Below are positions 8,514-16,293 of a stretch of 64,000 nucleotides of DNA, in pieces. Below the pieces are notes generated by a model, which saw only the letters and a program-made list of their open reading frames with translations, did no database searches and was not told the origin of the DNA. The stretch covers positions 124,001 through 188,000 of the forward strand of contig NZ_BCVH01000004.1 in assembly GCF_001591645.1 (NCBI RefSeq). The letters are read 5' to 3'. Both the position numbers and the translations under genes were made by a program. The stretch's first letter is position 1. Every line of letters begins with the position of its first letter. This stretch comes from Robertmurraya korlensis NBRC 107688. GTDB taxonomy: Bacteria; Bacillota; Bacilli; Bacillales; Cytobacillaceae.

Positions 8514-9803
8514 ATGGAACGCTTTTTTCAGTTAAAGGAATTAGGAACAAATGTGAAAACAGAGATTCTTGCAGGGGTAACTACTTTTTTAACGATGGTG
8601 TATATCATTTTTGTGAATCCTGCGATTCTTTCAGCGGCGGGAGTACCTTTTAATCAAGTCTTTGTGGCGACGATTGCCTCAGCTGTAATCGGTACATTGA
8701 TTATGGCTTTATTTGCGAAATATCCTATCGCGATTGCTCCAGGTATGGGGATGAATGCTTATTTTACAAGTGTAGTAGCGGTACACGGAATTAGTTATCA
8801 AATTGTTTTCGGAGCCGTTTTTTTGGCAGGTGTGTTATTTCTTTTATTATCATTTACGAAGTTACGTGAAACATTAATCCATTCGATTCCTGCTTCTTTA
8901 AAGTATGGAATAACGTCAGGAATTGGTCTTTTCATTGCTTTTATTGGATTAAAGATGGCGGGTATCGTGGTTGCCAACCCGGGTAATTTAGTTGCTTTTG
9001 GGGATCTTCACCAACCAGTTACGATATTGTCTATTGTTGGATTGTTTGTCACTCTTATTTTGATTGCTCGAAAAGTCAATGGCGCATTGTTTATTGGAAT
9101 GTTAGTAACGGCTGTGATTGGTTATTTTACAGGCGATTTGAAATTTGATGGTGTAGTGGCCTCACCACCACCAATCGTCTTTTTTGATATTGACATCATG
9201 GGTGTTTTTACGAACGGATTGTATACGGTTGTGTTTGCCTTTTTACTCGTAACGATCTTTGATACAACGGGTACAATGATTGGGGTTGCCGAGCAGGCAG
9301 GACTTATGAAAAATGGGAATCTTCCAAAGGTGAAATCTGCCCTTATGGCTGATGCAGTAGCGACTACAGTGGGTGCAACGTTAGGGACAAGCCCATCTAG
9401 CGCGTATATTGAGTCATCAACTGGTGTGGCTGCTGGTGGTCGTTCCGGTTTAACCTCGATAGTAGTGGCTATTCTGTTTTTCCTAGCCTTATTCTTTTCT
9501 CCAATCGTGTCGGCTATATCATCACTACCTGCAATCACAGCTCCTACTTTGATCATCGTTGGCTGTTATATGATGGAGGGGTTATCAAAAATCAATTGGA
9601 AGGTATTTGATGAAGCTTTTCCAGCATTCGCAATCATTCTCACGATGCCATTAACAGCTAGTATTGCAACAGGAATCTCGATTGGATTTATCACGTATCC
9701 ATTAATGAAATTGGTCAGCGGCAAAGGAAAAGAAGTTCATCCAATTTTATATGTTTTTGGAGCCATCTTTATTGTACAGATGATCTTTTTCCCTTCCCAT
9801 TAA
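8514..9803 (+). CDS. pbuG: Hypoxanthine/guanine permease, NCS2 AzgA/PbuG type
   Basis: A 429-residue polytopic membrane protein with 10-12 hydrophobic segments. The first conserved AzgA block is seen in GVTTFLTMVYIIFVNP, the substrate-region pattern in PIAIAPGMGMNAYF (about residues 73-86), and DTTGTMIG with TSPSSAYIESSTGVAAGGRSGLTS in the second half. The family imports purine bases with protons. TTTAGGAGG precedes the ATG. PurR boxes and a guanine-class riboswitch upstream fit a purine-controlled transporter. PbuG and PbuO cannot be separated with certainty by eye. Confidence 0.92.
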   Translation: MERFFQLKELGTNVKTEILAGVTTFLTMVYIIFVNPAILSAAGVPFNQVFVATIASAVIGTLIMALFAKYPIAIAPGMGMNAYFTSVVAVHGISYQIVFGAVFLAGVLFLLLSFTKLRETLIHSIPASLKYGITSGIGLFIAFIGLKMAGIVVANPGNLVAFGDLHQPVTILSIVGLFVTLILIARKVNGALFIGMLVTAVIGYFTGDLKFDGVVASPPPIVFFDIDIMGVFTNGLYTVVFAFLLVTIFDTTGTMIGVAEQAGLMKNGNLPKVKSALMADAVATTVGATLGTSPSSAYIESSTGVAAGGRSGLTSIVVAILFFLALFFSPIVSAISSLPAITAPTLIIVGCYMMEGLSKINWKVFDEAFPAFAIILTMPLTASIATGISIGFITYPLMKLVSGKGKEVHPILYVFGAIFIVQMIFFPSH

Positions 9804-9810
9804 CCTATTT

Positions 9811-9842
9811 AAATGAGCTGCTTAGGCAGCTCATTTTATTTT
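9811..9842 (+). terminator. Terminator of the purine permease
   Basis: AAATGAGCTGC-TTAG-GCAGCTCATTT followed by TATTTT. Confidence 0.9.
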
Positions 9843-9889
9843 CTAAGGTGTAAGGATAAGTTGGCTATCTACTAGTTAGTATGTTTTCT

Positions 9890-10036
9890 TTACACATCTG
9901 AAGAATCGTAGTAATCATAACGGAAACCGTCTTTTTGTGCAGAATTGTTCGATTCTGTTTTTCCTTCGGCTTTATTTTTTAACTGTTCTATAGGAGTATT
10001 TGCCAAAGGATTTTGCTGTTTTTCATTTGAATTCAT
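9890..10036 (-). CDS. Small hydrophilic protein (48 aa), unknown
   Basis: The protein starts MNSNEKQQNPLANTPIEQLK and ends FRYDYYDSSDV. GGAGGGG lies six bases before the ATG. It is acidic and Asn/Gln-rich, with no hydrophobic segment. No family recognised. It is monocistronic on the minus strand, converging on the permease terminator. Confidence 0.65.
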   Translation of the reverse strand: MNSNEKQQNPLANTPIEQLKNKAEGKTESNNSAQKDGFRYDYYDSSDV

Positions 10037-10194
10037 TTATTTCCCCTCCTTATTCGATATATCTTCACATATTGTCCCTTTATCTATCCCTCTTATTCAG
10101 TTCATAAGTAAATCATATGTTTTTGAACGAAAACGTACATTATAGATCTTCCATTAGGACAAACTGAGAACAAACACATGAGAGGATAGTGGGT

Positions 10195-10701
10195 ATGCAT
10201 ATTTCCATTGCGATACTGACAATCTTGGCAGGGTTCTGGTGGGGGAAGGGGAGTAACTGGCGCGATTATCATACTAGTATGCTTTTTATTTCTACGGGTG
10301 GTTTGCTGTATGAGTATATCGTCCAAGAAAACACACTATGGAAGTTCCATCCTGATATCATTTATGGCCATGAAATGGTTGTCATTGTTTATGCCGTGAT
10401 CACCATGCCAATTAGCATTTTCTTATTTCTATCTCATTTTCCTGAGAAGTGGCTTACTCGTATCATTTACATAGTTGGTTGGTCTGTCATATATATTTTA
10501 GTTGAATGGGTTTTGTACTTTTTTGAAAGAATTTCGTATCAAAATGAATGGACAATATTATTTTCTTTCTTTTTTGATCTCGTTATGTTTTCGGTCATTG
10601 CATTGCATCACTATAAACCCCTTCCGGCATATTTGATTTCTTTAATCATTATTGTTTTCTTAATCTCTTACTTTGACATTCCATTTAAATTTGCTAAATA
10701 G
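10195..10701 (+). CDS. CBO0543-family membrane protein
   Basis: A 168-residue, very hydrophobic protein with about five membrane segments, at roughly residues 2-20, 27-45, 58-82, 90-112 and 122-160. It carries the family feature of Trp- and Tyr-rich segments (WWGKGSNWRDYHTSML...). The ATG at 10195 is chosen because AGAGG sits nine bases upstream; a GTG at 10189 is too close to it. Function of the family is unknown. Related genes occur at 30366 and 61881. Confidence 0.75.
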   Translation: MHISIAILTILAGFWWGKGSNWRDYHTSMLFISTGGLLYEYIVQENTLWKFHPDIIYGHEMVVIVYAVITMPISIFLFLSHFPEKWLTRIIYIVGWSVIYILVEWVLYFFERISYQNEWTILFSFFFDLVMFSVIALHHYKPLPAYLISLIIIVFLISYFDIPFKFAK

Positions 10702-10744
10702 CCAAAGGTGTACGAACGTGTATTCGGCGCAACTTTGGCTATTA
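10699..10744 (+). terminator. Hairpin after the CBO0543 gene
   Basis: ATAGCCAAAG pairs with CTTTGGCTAT over a 25-base loop that can pair further; only TATCTATTTT follows. A moderate terminator candidate. Confidence 0.55.
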
Positions 10745-10757
10745 TCTATTTTCAACA

Positions 10758-10849
10758 TTGACATATAAGAAAGTACATTTTATAATATCTTTAAATCGAG
10801 ATATCTGATTTCAAATTACTTCTGGTGTATATCTCAGTTTCAAGATATA
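10758..10849 (+). promoter_or_regulatory. Consensus promoter with two palindromic operators (MhqR-type candidates)
   Basis: TTGACA (10758-10763), 17 bases, then TATAAT (10781-10786) is a perfect sigma-A promoter. Just downstream lie an imperfect palindrome at 10793-10811 (AAATCGAGATATCTGATTT) and the inverted repeat TATATCT-N8-AGATATA at 10828-10849. Both contain the ATCT/AGAT halves of the remembered MhqR operator. A promoter this strong with operators over the start site implies tight repression. Confidence 0.7.
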
Positions 10850-10919
10850 AAAATATGAAAACTTATTAAATGAATAGGGGAACAAACACTTATAACAGAC
10901 TAATATCGGGGTGATTAAA

Positions 10920-11858
10920 ATGGTCAAAAAAAGCATGGGGATTCATCATATTACAGCTATCGTTGGACATCCTCAGGAGAATGTGGATTTTTACGCAGGT
11001 GTGTTAGGACTTCGTCTAGTTAAACAAACAGTTAACTTTGATGATCCAGGAACATATCATCTTTATTTTGGGAACGAAGGTGGAACGCCAGGAACTATTA
11101 TTACTTTCTTTCCTTGGGCAGGTGCTCATCAAGGGGTAATCGGTGACGGCCAAGTGGGAGTCACTTCTTATGTGGTTCCAAAAGGAGCTATCTCGTTTTG
11201 GGAAGAAAGGCTAGGAAAGTTTCAAATCGCATTTACAAAGATTGAGCGCTTTGGTGAAAATTATCTGGAGTTTGACGATCCACATGGATTACATCTAGAG
11301 ATTGTTGAAAGAGAAGAGGGAGATAAGAACACTTGGGAATTTGGAGGAAGTACCTCTGAGTATGCGATTAAAGGTTTTGGGGGAGCCACTCTATTATCGA
11401 CTCAACCAAACAAAACAGCAGACTTGTTAGAAAGAGTAATGGGTCTTGAAAAAGTAGGTGAGGAAGGAGACTTTGTTCGCTTTCGTTCCACTGAAGATAT
11501 CGGTAACATCATTGACGTAAAGCTAACCCCAATTGGACGTGGACAAATGGGAGTAGGAACCGTTCACCATATTGCATGGAGAGCAGCAGATGACTTGGAT
11601 CAATTAGACTGGAAGCAACATGTAGAAGCAAACGGCTATGGTGTGACACCTGTTCAAGATCGGAATTATTTTAACGCCATTTACTTTAGAGAGCACGGTG
11701 AAATCTTGTTTGAAATTGCAACGGATCCTCCGGGGTTTGGTCATGATGAGTCTATAGAAACAATGGGAGAAAAGTTGATGTTGCCAAACCAATATGAGAC
11801 TCATCGTTGTCAAATAGAACAAGTGCTGCTTCCGTTCGAGGTAAGAGAGTTGAATTGA
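10920..11858 (+). CDS. Ring-cleaving dioxygenase, MhqO/MhqE-like (two VOC domains)
   Basis: A 312-residue protein with two VOC modules. The first opens with GIHHITAIVG (metal His near residue 9), the second contains VHHIAWR, and the third metal ligand, a Glu, is in EILFEIATDPPGF. This is the arrangement of the catechol/hydroquinone dioxygenases of the B. subtilis MhqR regulon, which detoxify quinone-like electrophiles. The ATG at 10920 is preferred over the GTG at 10911 since GGGGTG lies six bases before it. It is first in an operon with a flavin reductase and an esterase. Confidence 0.88.
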   Translation: MVKKSMGIHHITAIVGHPQENVDFYAGVLGLRLVKQTVNFDDPGTYHLYFGNEGGTPGTIITFFPWAGAHQGVIGDGQVGVTSYVVPKGAISFWEERLGKFQIAFTKIERFGENYLEFDDPHGLHLEIVEREEGDKNTWEFGGSTSEYAIKGFGGATLLSTQPNKTADLLERVMGLEKVGEEGDFVRFRSTEDIGNIIDVKLTPIGRGQMGVGTVHHIAWRAADDLDQLDWKQHVEANGYGVTPVQDRNYFNAIYFREHGEILFEIATDPPGFGHDESIETMGEKLMLPNQYETHRCQIEQVLLPFEVRELN

Positions 11859-11878
11859 GAGACGAAGGGACTGATTTT

Positions 11879-12487
11879 ATGCTTTCTATTGACCCGATAG
11901 CATTAACAGAAAGAGAAAATTACAAGCTTTTAATCGGTAGTATTATTCCGAGGCCGATTGCATTCGTCACCTCTCTGTCGGATGAGGGAACTTTAAATGG
12001 CGCCCCTTTCAGTTATTTTAATATTGTTTCCTCTAACCCACCACTTATATCTGTATCCATACAGCGGGCAGTTGGGGAACAAAAGGACACGGCAAGGAAC
12101 ATTCTTCATTCAAAGGAATTTGTTATTCATATCGTAGATGAAGACAATGTTCAAAAAATAAATGAAACAGCAGCAAGTCTTCCGCCGGATAAAAGTGAAA
12201 TTGAACTAGTTCAATTAACTCCAGTGAAAAGTGTAAAGGTTGCTGTTCCAGGGATAAAAGAGGCGAAGATCCGTTTGGAGTGTAAGTTAGAGCAAGCACT
12301 CGAATTAGGTGGAGAAGATGGACCTGGATGTGATTTGATCATTGGGAAAATAGTGCAGTTCCACATCGACCCAACCATTTATCAGAAGGGCAAAATTGAC
12401 CCGAAGGGCTTGGGAGCGGTAAGTCGACTAGCGGGAATCAATTATGCTAAACTAGGTGACATCTTCTCAATCGAAAGACCAAAATAA
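11879..12487 (+). CDS. Flavin reductase-like domain protein (FMN-binding split barrel)
   Basis: A 202-residue protein of the DIM6/NTAB flavoprotein group. The FMN-binding pattern is visible as GSIIPRPIAFVTSLSDEGTLNGAPFSYFN (split here as GSIIPRPIAFVTS and NGAPFSYFN), and the central part reads HIVDEDN. The open frame extends up into the dioxygenase gene, but the start is taken as the ATG at 11879 with GAAGGGA upstream, 20 bases after that gene. In context it could supply reduced flavin for, or itself reduce, quinone substrates; this is inference. Confidence 0.85.
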   Translation: MLSIDPIALTERENYKLLIGSIIPRPIAFVTSLSDEGTLNGAPFSYFNIVSSNPPLISVSIQRAVGEQKDTARNILHSKEFVIHIVDEDNVQKINETAASLPPDKSEIELVQLTPVKSVKVAVPGIKEAKIRLECKLEQALELGGEDGPGCDLIIGKIVQFHIDPTIYQKGKIDPKGLGAVSRLAGINYAKLGDIFSIERPK

Positions 12488-12507
12488 CAAAATTAAGGAG
12501 ACAAAAG

Positions 12508-13110
12508 ATGAAACATATATACCAAAAGGGGAAAGATCCACAAAAACCAACTTTATTATTACTTCATGGTACAGGGGGGAATGAGTTAGATTTGCTACCA
12601 CTAGCTGGTATGATTGATGATTCTGCTGGTGTGTTAAGTGTAAGAGGGAATATTTTGGAGAACGGCATGCCTCGATTTTTTAGACGTTTAGCAGAAGGGG
12701 TATTTGATATCGAAGATTTAATTTTTCGGACAAAAGAGTTAAATGAATTTTTAGATGAGGCAGCCGGTAAATACGAGTTTGACCGAAACAATATCGTAGC
12801 TGTTGGATATTCAAATGGTGCAAACATTGCTGCAAGTCTTTTATTCCACTATAAAAATGCCTTAAAGGCAGCTATTCTCCACCATCCGATGGTCCCTCTT
12901 AGAGGAGTGGAGCTTCCTAATTTAGATGGAACATCGGTGTTTATCGGTGCAGGAACCAATGATCCGATTTGCTCACCTGAGGAATCTACGGAGCTTCAGA
13001 AACTGTTGGTAGGTGCGAATGCAAAGGTAGAACTTCACTGGGAGAACCGTGGTCACCAACTTACCGCTGAAGAAGTGGAAGCAGCAGGAAAGTGGTATCG
13101 TAAATTATAA
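12508..13110 (+). CDS. mhqD: Carboxylesterase/hydrolase, MhqD-like
   Basis: A 200-residue alpha/beta hydrolase of the phospholipase/carboxylesterase group. Visible: the oxyanion-hole HGTGGNELDL (about residues 20-29), nucleophile elbow GYSNG (Ser about 101), the Asp in GTNDPICS (about 152) and the His in NRGHQL (about 182). It is the hydrolase partner of the dioxygenase in the quinone-detoxification operons of Bacillus. AAGGAGA precedes the ATG and the gene follows the flavin reductase by 20 bases, so all three should be co-transcribed. Confidence 0.88.
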   Translation: MKHIYQKGKDPQKPTLLLLHGTGGNELDLLPLAGMIDDSAGVLSVRGNILENGMPRFFRRLAEGVFDIEDLIFRTKELNEFLDEAAGKYEFDRNNIVAVGYSNGANIAASLLFHYKNALKAAILHHPMVPLRGVELPNLDGTSVFIGAGTNDPICSPEESTELQKLLVGANAKVELHWENRGHQLTAEEVEAAGKWYRKL

Positions 13111-13167
13111 AAATACTAGTGTTACTTACAGGGTAAACTAACATATCTAACTTTGAGGAGTGAAGAT

Positions 13168-13431
13168 ATGTTTATGAATGGCACCATCATCGACGGGGTC
13201 TTTGACTCATCTGAAAACGAGTTTACTTTACAAAGAGTAAAAAGCTTCCATACACAATCCGTTCTTAACGAAACCCAAATCAATAATATTTATCAATATT
13301 TACGCTTGCACCGAGATCAAGAGGATGGACAAATCATCACTCTGTATGATCAAATGCCGCTCCGACTGTCACAGGAGGAAAGTAGCCAATTGATTAGTGA
13401 CTTAGAGAAGGTAAAGTCTATGTATCACTAA
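13168..13431 (+). CDS. Hypothetical protein (87 aa)
   Basis: An 87-residue soluble protein with two likely helices at the end (SQEESSQLISDLEKVKSMY). The start is the ATG at 13168, preceded by GAGGAG at a spacing of seven; the TTG at 13153 overlaps that site. No family recognised. It follows the mhq-like operon by 57 bases with no terminator in between, so it may share that transcript. Confidence 0.65.
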   Translation: MFMNGTIIDGVFDSSENEFTLQRVKSFHTQSVLNETQINNIYQYLRLHRDQEDGQIITLYDQMPLRLSQEESSQLISDLEKVKSMYH

Positions 13432-13457
13432 TGGATATAAAGGTAAGAGCTATAACC

Positions 13458-13497
13458 AAAGACCGCATACATTTTTCGGAAAAGTGCGGTCTTTTCA
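13458..13497 (+). terminator. Terminator of the mhq-like transcript
   Basis: AAAGACCGCA pairs with TGCGGTCTTT over about 17 bases and is followed by TTCATTG. Probably works in both directions, as a minus-strand pseudogene ends here. Confidence 0.8.
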
Positions 13498-13501
13498 TTG
13501 T

Positions 13502-13959
13502 TTATAGAAACTTTCTTATATCTAAAATTGTTTGTAAATGCATTCCTTCATGGAAAATCGTGCGAATGAGAACTTGTTCAATTTGTGCATTCCCATCTCT
13601 GTTGGTGGAAATTCTTCTTCTATTCTTTCTCCATACACTTCTTTGATTTTTGAAGGTTGTGCTTTTAGTAATTCCCTTAACTCTTGAAATGAAGTTGTTT
13701 CTTTTTCAAAACTTATAGGACTTGATCTATATCCAAACCATGAATGAAATTGTTCAGGTATACAAACTTCTTCTTTTGTTACCGCTTGTATTCATAAATA
13801 CTGGTCTAGATACATATGTCCAAGATTCCAACGAATATTATTCTTAAATCCTGCAGGTATGACTTCCGCTTGCTCTTCAGTTATATCCTCTAAAACTCCT
13901 AGTACTTCCCTTCGATAGCTCTCCAATTGAGTAAACAAAACCTCATGACGTGGACTCAT
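13502..13959 (-). pseudogene. DinB/YfiT-like family gene, broken by a stop and a frameshift
   Basis: AAGGGGG precedes an ATG at 13959. The frame reads MSPRHEVLFTQLESYRREVL..., then NNIRWNLGHMYLDQYL, an in-frame TGA and IQAVTKEEV. A TGG there would give LWIQ. Further on, after PPTEMG, the frame must shift by one base to recover QIEQVLIRTIFHEGMHLQTIL and a proper stop. His residues in RWNLGH and IFHEGMH fit the metal site of DinB-like four-helix proteins. Two independent lesions argue for true decay, although a sequencing error for one cannot be excluded. Confidence 0.8.
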
Positions 13960-14163
13960 AATACAACCCCCTTAATTTACCTATGTAAATATTCGATAAC
14001 AAGGGCAAGTATCCTGTTAGAAAAAGTAAATTTATGGTAGTTATATGCTATAATGTAATAAATTTCATAAATGTAGATTGGTAGCATAATAAACATAGAG
14101 AATCAACATTACAAAAGGAAAATGGAAATTTATTTGGAGACACTCGGTTCAAGTCTTGGAATG

Positions 14164-14187
14164 AAAAAAACCTCATGTAAGAGGTTA
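14164..14187 (-). terminator. Terminator of the 51-aa minus-strand gene
   Basis: On the minus strand AACCTC-TTACAT-GAGGTT is followed by TTTTTTT, directly after the stop codon. Confidence 0.75.
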
Positions 14188-14340
14188 TTTTCTGTTCGCT
14201 TGGCGTCCGCTTTTTTTCTGGCTTTGTGATTTTGAATTCCCTATTTGAAAATCATCGCCTAGCTCTACATCATTACGCTTATCCTGCTTTTCAATTTGTT
14301 CTCTAGTTTGGTCCTTGTTTTGCATCCCTTGATGAGACAT
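14185..14340 (-). CDS. Small hydrophilic protein (51 aa)
   Basis: The protein is MSHQGMQNKDQTREQIEKQ... to ...SQSQKKSGRQANRK, Gln/Lys-rich and without hydrophobic stretches. Several starts are possible: an ATG at 14385 has no ribosome binding site, and the ATG at 14340 has only a weak GTGAG/GAGAG. A strong terminator directly after the stop supports expression. It resembles the many tiny sporulation-stage proteins of Bacillus, without a specific match. Confidence 0.5.
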   Translation of the reverse strand: MSHQGMQNKDQTREQIEKQDKRNDVELGDDFQIGNSKSQSQKKSGRQANRK

Positions 14341-14424
14341 TTCTCTCAACTCACTTTCATATGGTTTCAATAATAGTATGCGCATGGTTGGAAGAAATAA
14401 TAAAAAATAATGGAGGAAAACAAA

Positions 14425-14778
14425 ATGAATAATCCAATTACCAATGAAATCGGAGCAGTTTTTATCCCGGTAAGCAACATTGAAAAAGCTAGGGATTGGT
14501 ATTGCGATGTACTAGGTTTACCAGCAGATGGGGAAATCTTTCATGGTCATATTTATGTACTCCCTATGAAAGGAACAGGGATCGTACTGGACAGCAAAAT
14601 CTACTCGGAGAATCGGGTTTTTACCGCCCCAATGTTCCATTTTAACACGGAAAATATCGAAGAAGCCTTTCAATATTTGAAGGAAAAGCAGGTGGAAATA
14701 ATCACCGATATTCAGCATGGACATTACTTTAATATCAAGGATCCAGACGGCAATACACTTATGATATGTAAGTGTTAG
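14425..14778 (+). CDS. VOC family protein
   Basis: A 117-residue single VOC module: GAVFIPVSNIEKARDWYCDVLGL at the start and FNIKDPDGNTLMICKC at the end, with conserved His and Glu-type positions partly changed. The second of two ATGs is chosen because GGAGG lies eight bases before it and overlaps the first. It is close in sequence pattern to the VOC gene at 56691 (shared DPDGN-I/L-MIC-C ending), so the two are probable paralogs. Substrate unknown. Confidence 0.8.
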   Translation: MNNPITNEIGAVFIPVSNIEKARDWYCDVLGLPADGEIFHGHIYVLPMKGTGIVLDSKIYSENRVFTAPMFHFNTENIEEAFQYLKEKQVEIITDIQHGHYFNIKDPDGNTLMICKC

Positions 14779-14888
14779 ATGGCAAAGATGATCAAAACAT
14801 GATGATGTATTTGGAACGGGTTTGGAATATGTTTAGGGAAGCGAGGGAGATTTTTTAAAGATTTTGGACCTATTAACGAGGTGATAGG

Positions 14889-15038
14889 ATGCAAGAAGAA
14901 GTAGGAAGATGTGTAAAATGTGGGAAAACAATCTTCTGTTTGGACGGTTTCCTCAATGGAATAGTGGGTTCAAATGGGCAAATTACATGTTTTCCTTGTT
15001 CTAAGAAAGAGGATGGAGTGGAGTGTAAAAGTTCTTGA
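14889..15038 (+). CDS. Small zinc-ribbon-like protein (49 aa)
   Basis: The protein starts MQEEVGRCVKCGKTIFCLDG and contains a second pair ITCFPC. CVKC and CFPC are spaced as in a small treble-clef or zinc ribbon, with two further Cys. GAGGTG lies six bases before the ATG. No function can be given. It sits just upstream of the promoter for the phosphotransferase leader; its stop codon overlaps that -35 region. Confidence 0.65.
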   Translation: MQEEVGRCVKCGKTIFCLDGFLNGIVGSNGQITCFPCSKKEDGVECKSS

Positions 15039-15063
15039 GTATTAGGGAAATTTTGGTTATAAT
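15035..15063 (+). promoter_or_regulatory. Promoter of the phosphotransferase leader
   Basis: TTGAGT (15035-15040), 17 bases, TATAAT (15058-15063). RNA would start near 15070. Confidence 0.8.
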
Positions 15064-15095
15064 ACAATTATAGAAATGAAAGGGGTGATGGTGGA

Positions 15096-15173
15096 ATGTG
15101 GATCCAAATCAATAAGTTGTGTCTTTTTCCAACATCATCTAACGGCATCAAACAATGCATAATGCCTCATTAG
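15096..15173 (+). CDS. Putative leader peptide (25 aa)
   Basis: A short ORF, starting MWIQINKLCLFPTSSN and ending QCIMPH, has AGGGGTG about eight bases before its ATG. Its coding sequence contains the 5' arm of hairpin 1, and its TAG stop lies inside CTCATTAG, the strand that can pair with the terminator. This is the layout of translated leaders in attenuators for ribosome-targeting drugs. That it is translated is inference. Confidence 0.6.
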   Translation: MWIQINKLCLFPTSSNGIKQCIMPH

Positions 15174-15254
15174 ATCGGAAAAAGACACTGGGGCTTTCTT
15201 AAAATAAACATTGTATGGGAAGCTAATGAGATATACTCATTGGCTTTATTTTTT
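15119..15254 (+). promoter_or_regulatory. Attenuator with mutually exclusive hairpins
   Basis: Hairpin 1: GTGTCTTTTTCC (15119-15130) pairs with GGAAAAAGACAC (15177-15188); ATCTAA (15137-15142) pairs with TTAGAT (15170-15175); GGCAT (15144-15148) pairs with ATGCC (15162-15166). Terminator: AAGCTAATGAG (15220-15230) pairs with CTCATTGGCTT (15236-15246), then TATTTTTT. Alternative: CTCATTAG (15166-15173) is an exact complement of CTAATGAG (15223-15230), giving an antiterminator that excludes both. Confidence 0.72.
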
Positions 15255-15301
15255 GCCCCGCTTATTGAATTTAAAATATTCATAAAGGCGGGATACAATC
15301 T

Positions 15302-16291
15302 ATGATGAAGCTTAGTACAATGAAACTAATAATGGACACAATTGATCAAAAATGGAAAAGTACCTTTGCAGAAAGCATACTAGAAAGATGGGAATACGAC
15401 AAAGGTACCGTATTCTTTATACGGGCAAGTGCCAATTTCATTTTTATTTTTAAACGAGGCGGTAAGCATTTTTTTCTTCGCTTTAACGATTCGTCTGAGA
15501 GAACAGTTAAGACCATAAAATCTGAACTGTCCATACTTCAATTCCTCAACACAAAAGGAATTCATGCTGCTCAGCCGATTCCGTCCAAACACGGTCAACT
15601 AGTTGAAGTAGTTAAGACGGAATTAGGTACTTTTCATGCAGTTGTATTTGAATCAGTTCCAGGAAAGCATGAAGAGTGGGGTGAGATCACTCAAGAAAAC
15701 CTCTTTAAATGGGGGAGTGCACTTGGTAGACTACATCAGGCATGTAAGGAGATTCCGCAAGAATACGTGAAGAATCGACCGAGTTGGCAGGATCAAATAG
15801 TCGAATTCCAGTGTTCTTTGCCCCAAGCCAATGTGCTCCTTCATAAGGAAATGATAGAATTGGTAGATTTGACCAACAAATTGCAGGTTACCACAGATAA
15901 CTTTGGGCTTATTCATTATGACTTTGAGCTTGATAATCTATTGTTTTCAGAAAATAGTGTAGGGATCATCGATTTTGATGACTGTATAACGAGCTGGTAT
16001 GTGGCAGATATTGTCTATGCTCTACGGGATGCTGGAAGTTTTCAACTGGAATACCCTCAAGTACAAGAATTCCTTAAAGGGTACAAAAGCGAAACAAGCT
16101 TAGATACGGATATAATAAAGGTAGCTTCTTTGTTTGAAAGACTTCACCGTTTAATGATGTATGTAAGATTAACAAAGTCAATGGATATAGAAACTACTGA
16201 GTCTTCTCCTGACTGGCTACGGCAGCTCCATAATAAATTATCCGCAATGGTAAATGAGTATCTCTTATGGATAAATAAAAAAGGAGAGTAA
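15302..16291 (+). CDS. Phosphotransferase family protein (APH/choline kinase-like)
   Basis: A 329-residue kinase-like enzyme of the aminoglycoside phosphotransferase superfamily. Visible: the N-lobe lysine region HFFLRFND, the Brenner catalytic motif HYDFELDNLLF (Asp and Asn about residues 207-212), and IIDFDDC as the metal-binding DFG equivalent (about 222-228). The substrate cannot be read; members phosphorylate antibiotics, homoserine, choline or sugars. An attenuator-like leader with a short ORF directly upstream favours an antibiotic acting on the ribosome (inference). A VOC gene starts three bases after the stop, so they form an operon. Confidence 0.8.
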   Translation: MMKLSTMKLIMDTIDQKWKSTFAESILERWEYDKGTVFFIRASANFIFIFKRGGKHFFLRFNDSSERTVKTIKSELSILQFLNTKGIHAAQPIPSKHGQLVEVVKTELGTFHAVVFESVPGKHEEWGEITQENLFKWGSALGRLHQACKEIPQEYVKNRPSWQDQIVEFQCSLPQANVLLHKEMIELVDLTNKLQVTTDNFGLIHYDFELDNLLFSENSVGIIDFDDCITSWYVADIVYALRDAGSFQLEYPQVQEFLKGYKSETSLDTDIIKVASLFERLHRLMMYVRLTKSMDIETTESSPDWLRQLHNKLSAMVNEYLLWINKKGE

Positions 16292-16293
16292 CG

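Noticed and set aside
9122..9556. Minus-strand open frame of 144 codons inside the purine permease
   Set aside because: Antisense shadow of a conserved transporter.
13431..13646. Plus-strand open frame of 71 codons
   Set aside because: Antisense to the DinB-like pseudogene and runs through a terminator.
15070..15256. T-box leader
   Set aside because: No AGGGUGGNACCGCG-type T-box sequence; the downstream genes are not amino-acid related; the translated short ORF fits better.
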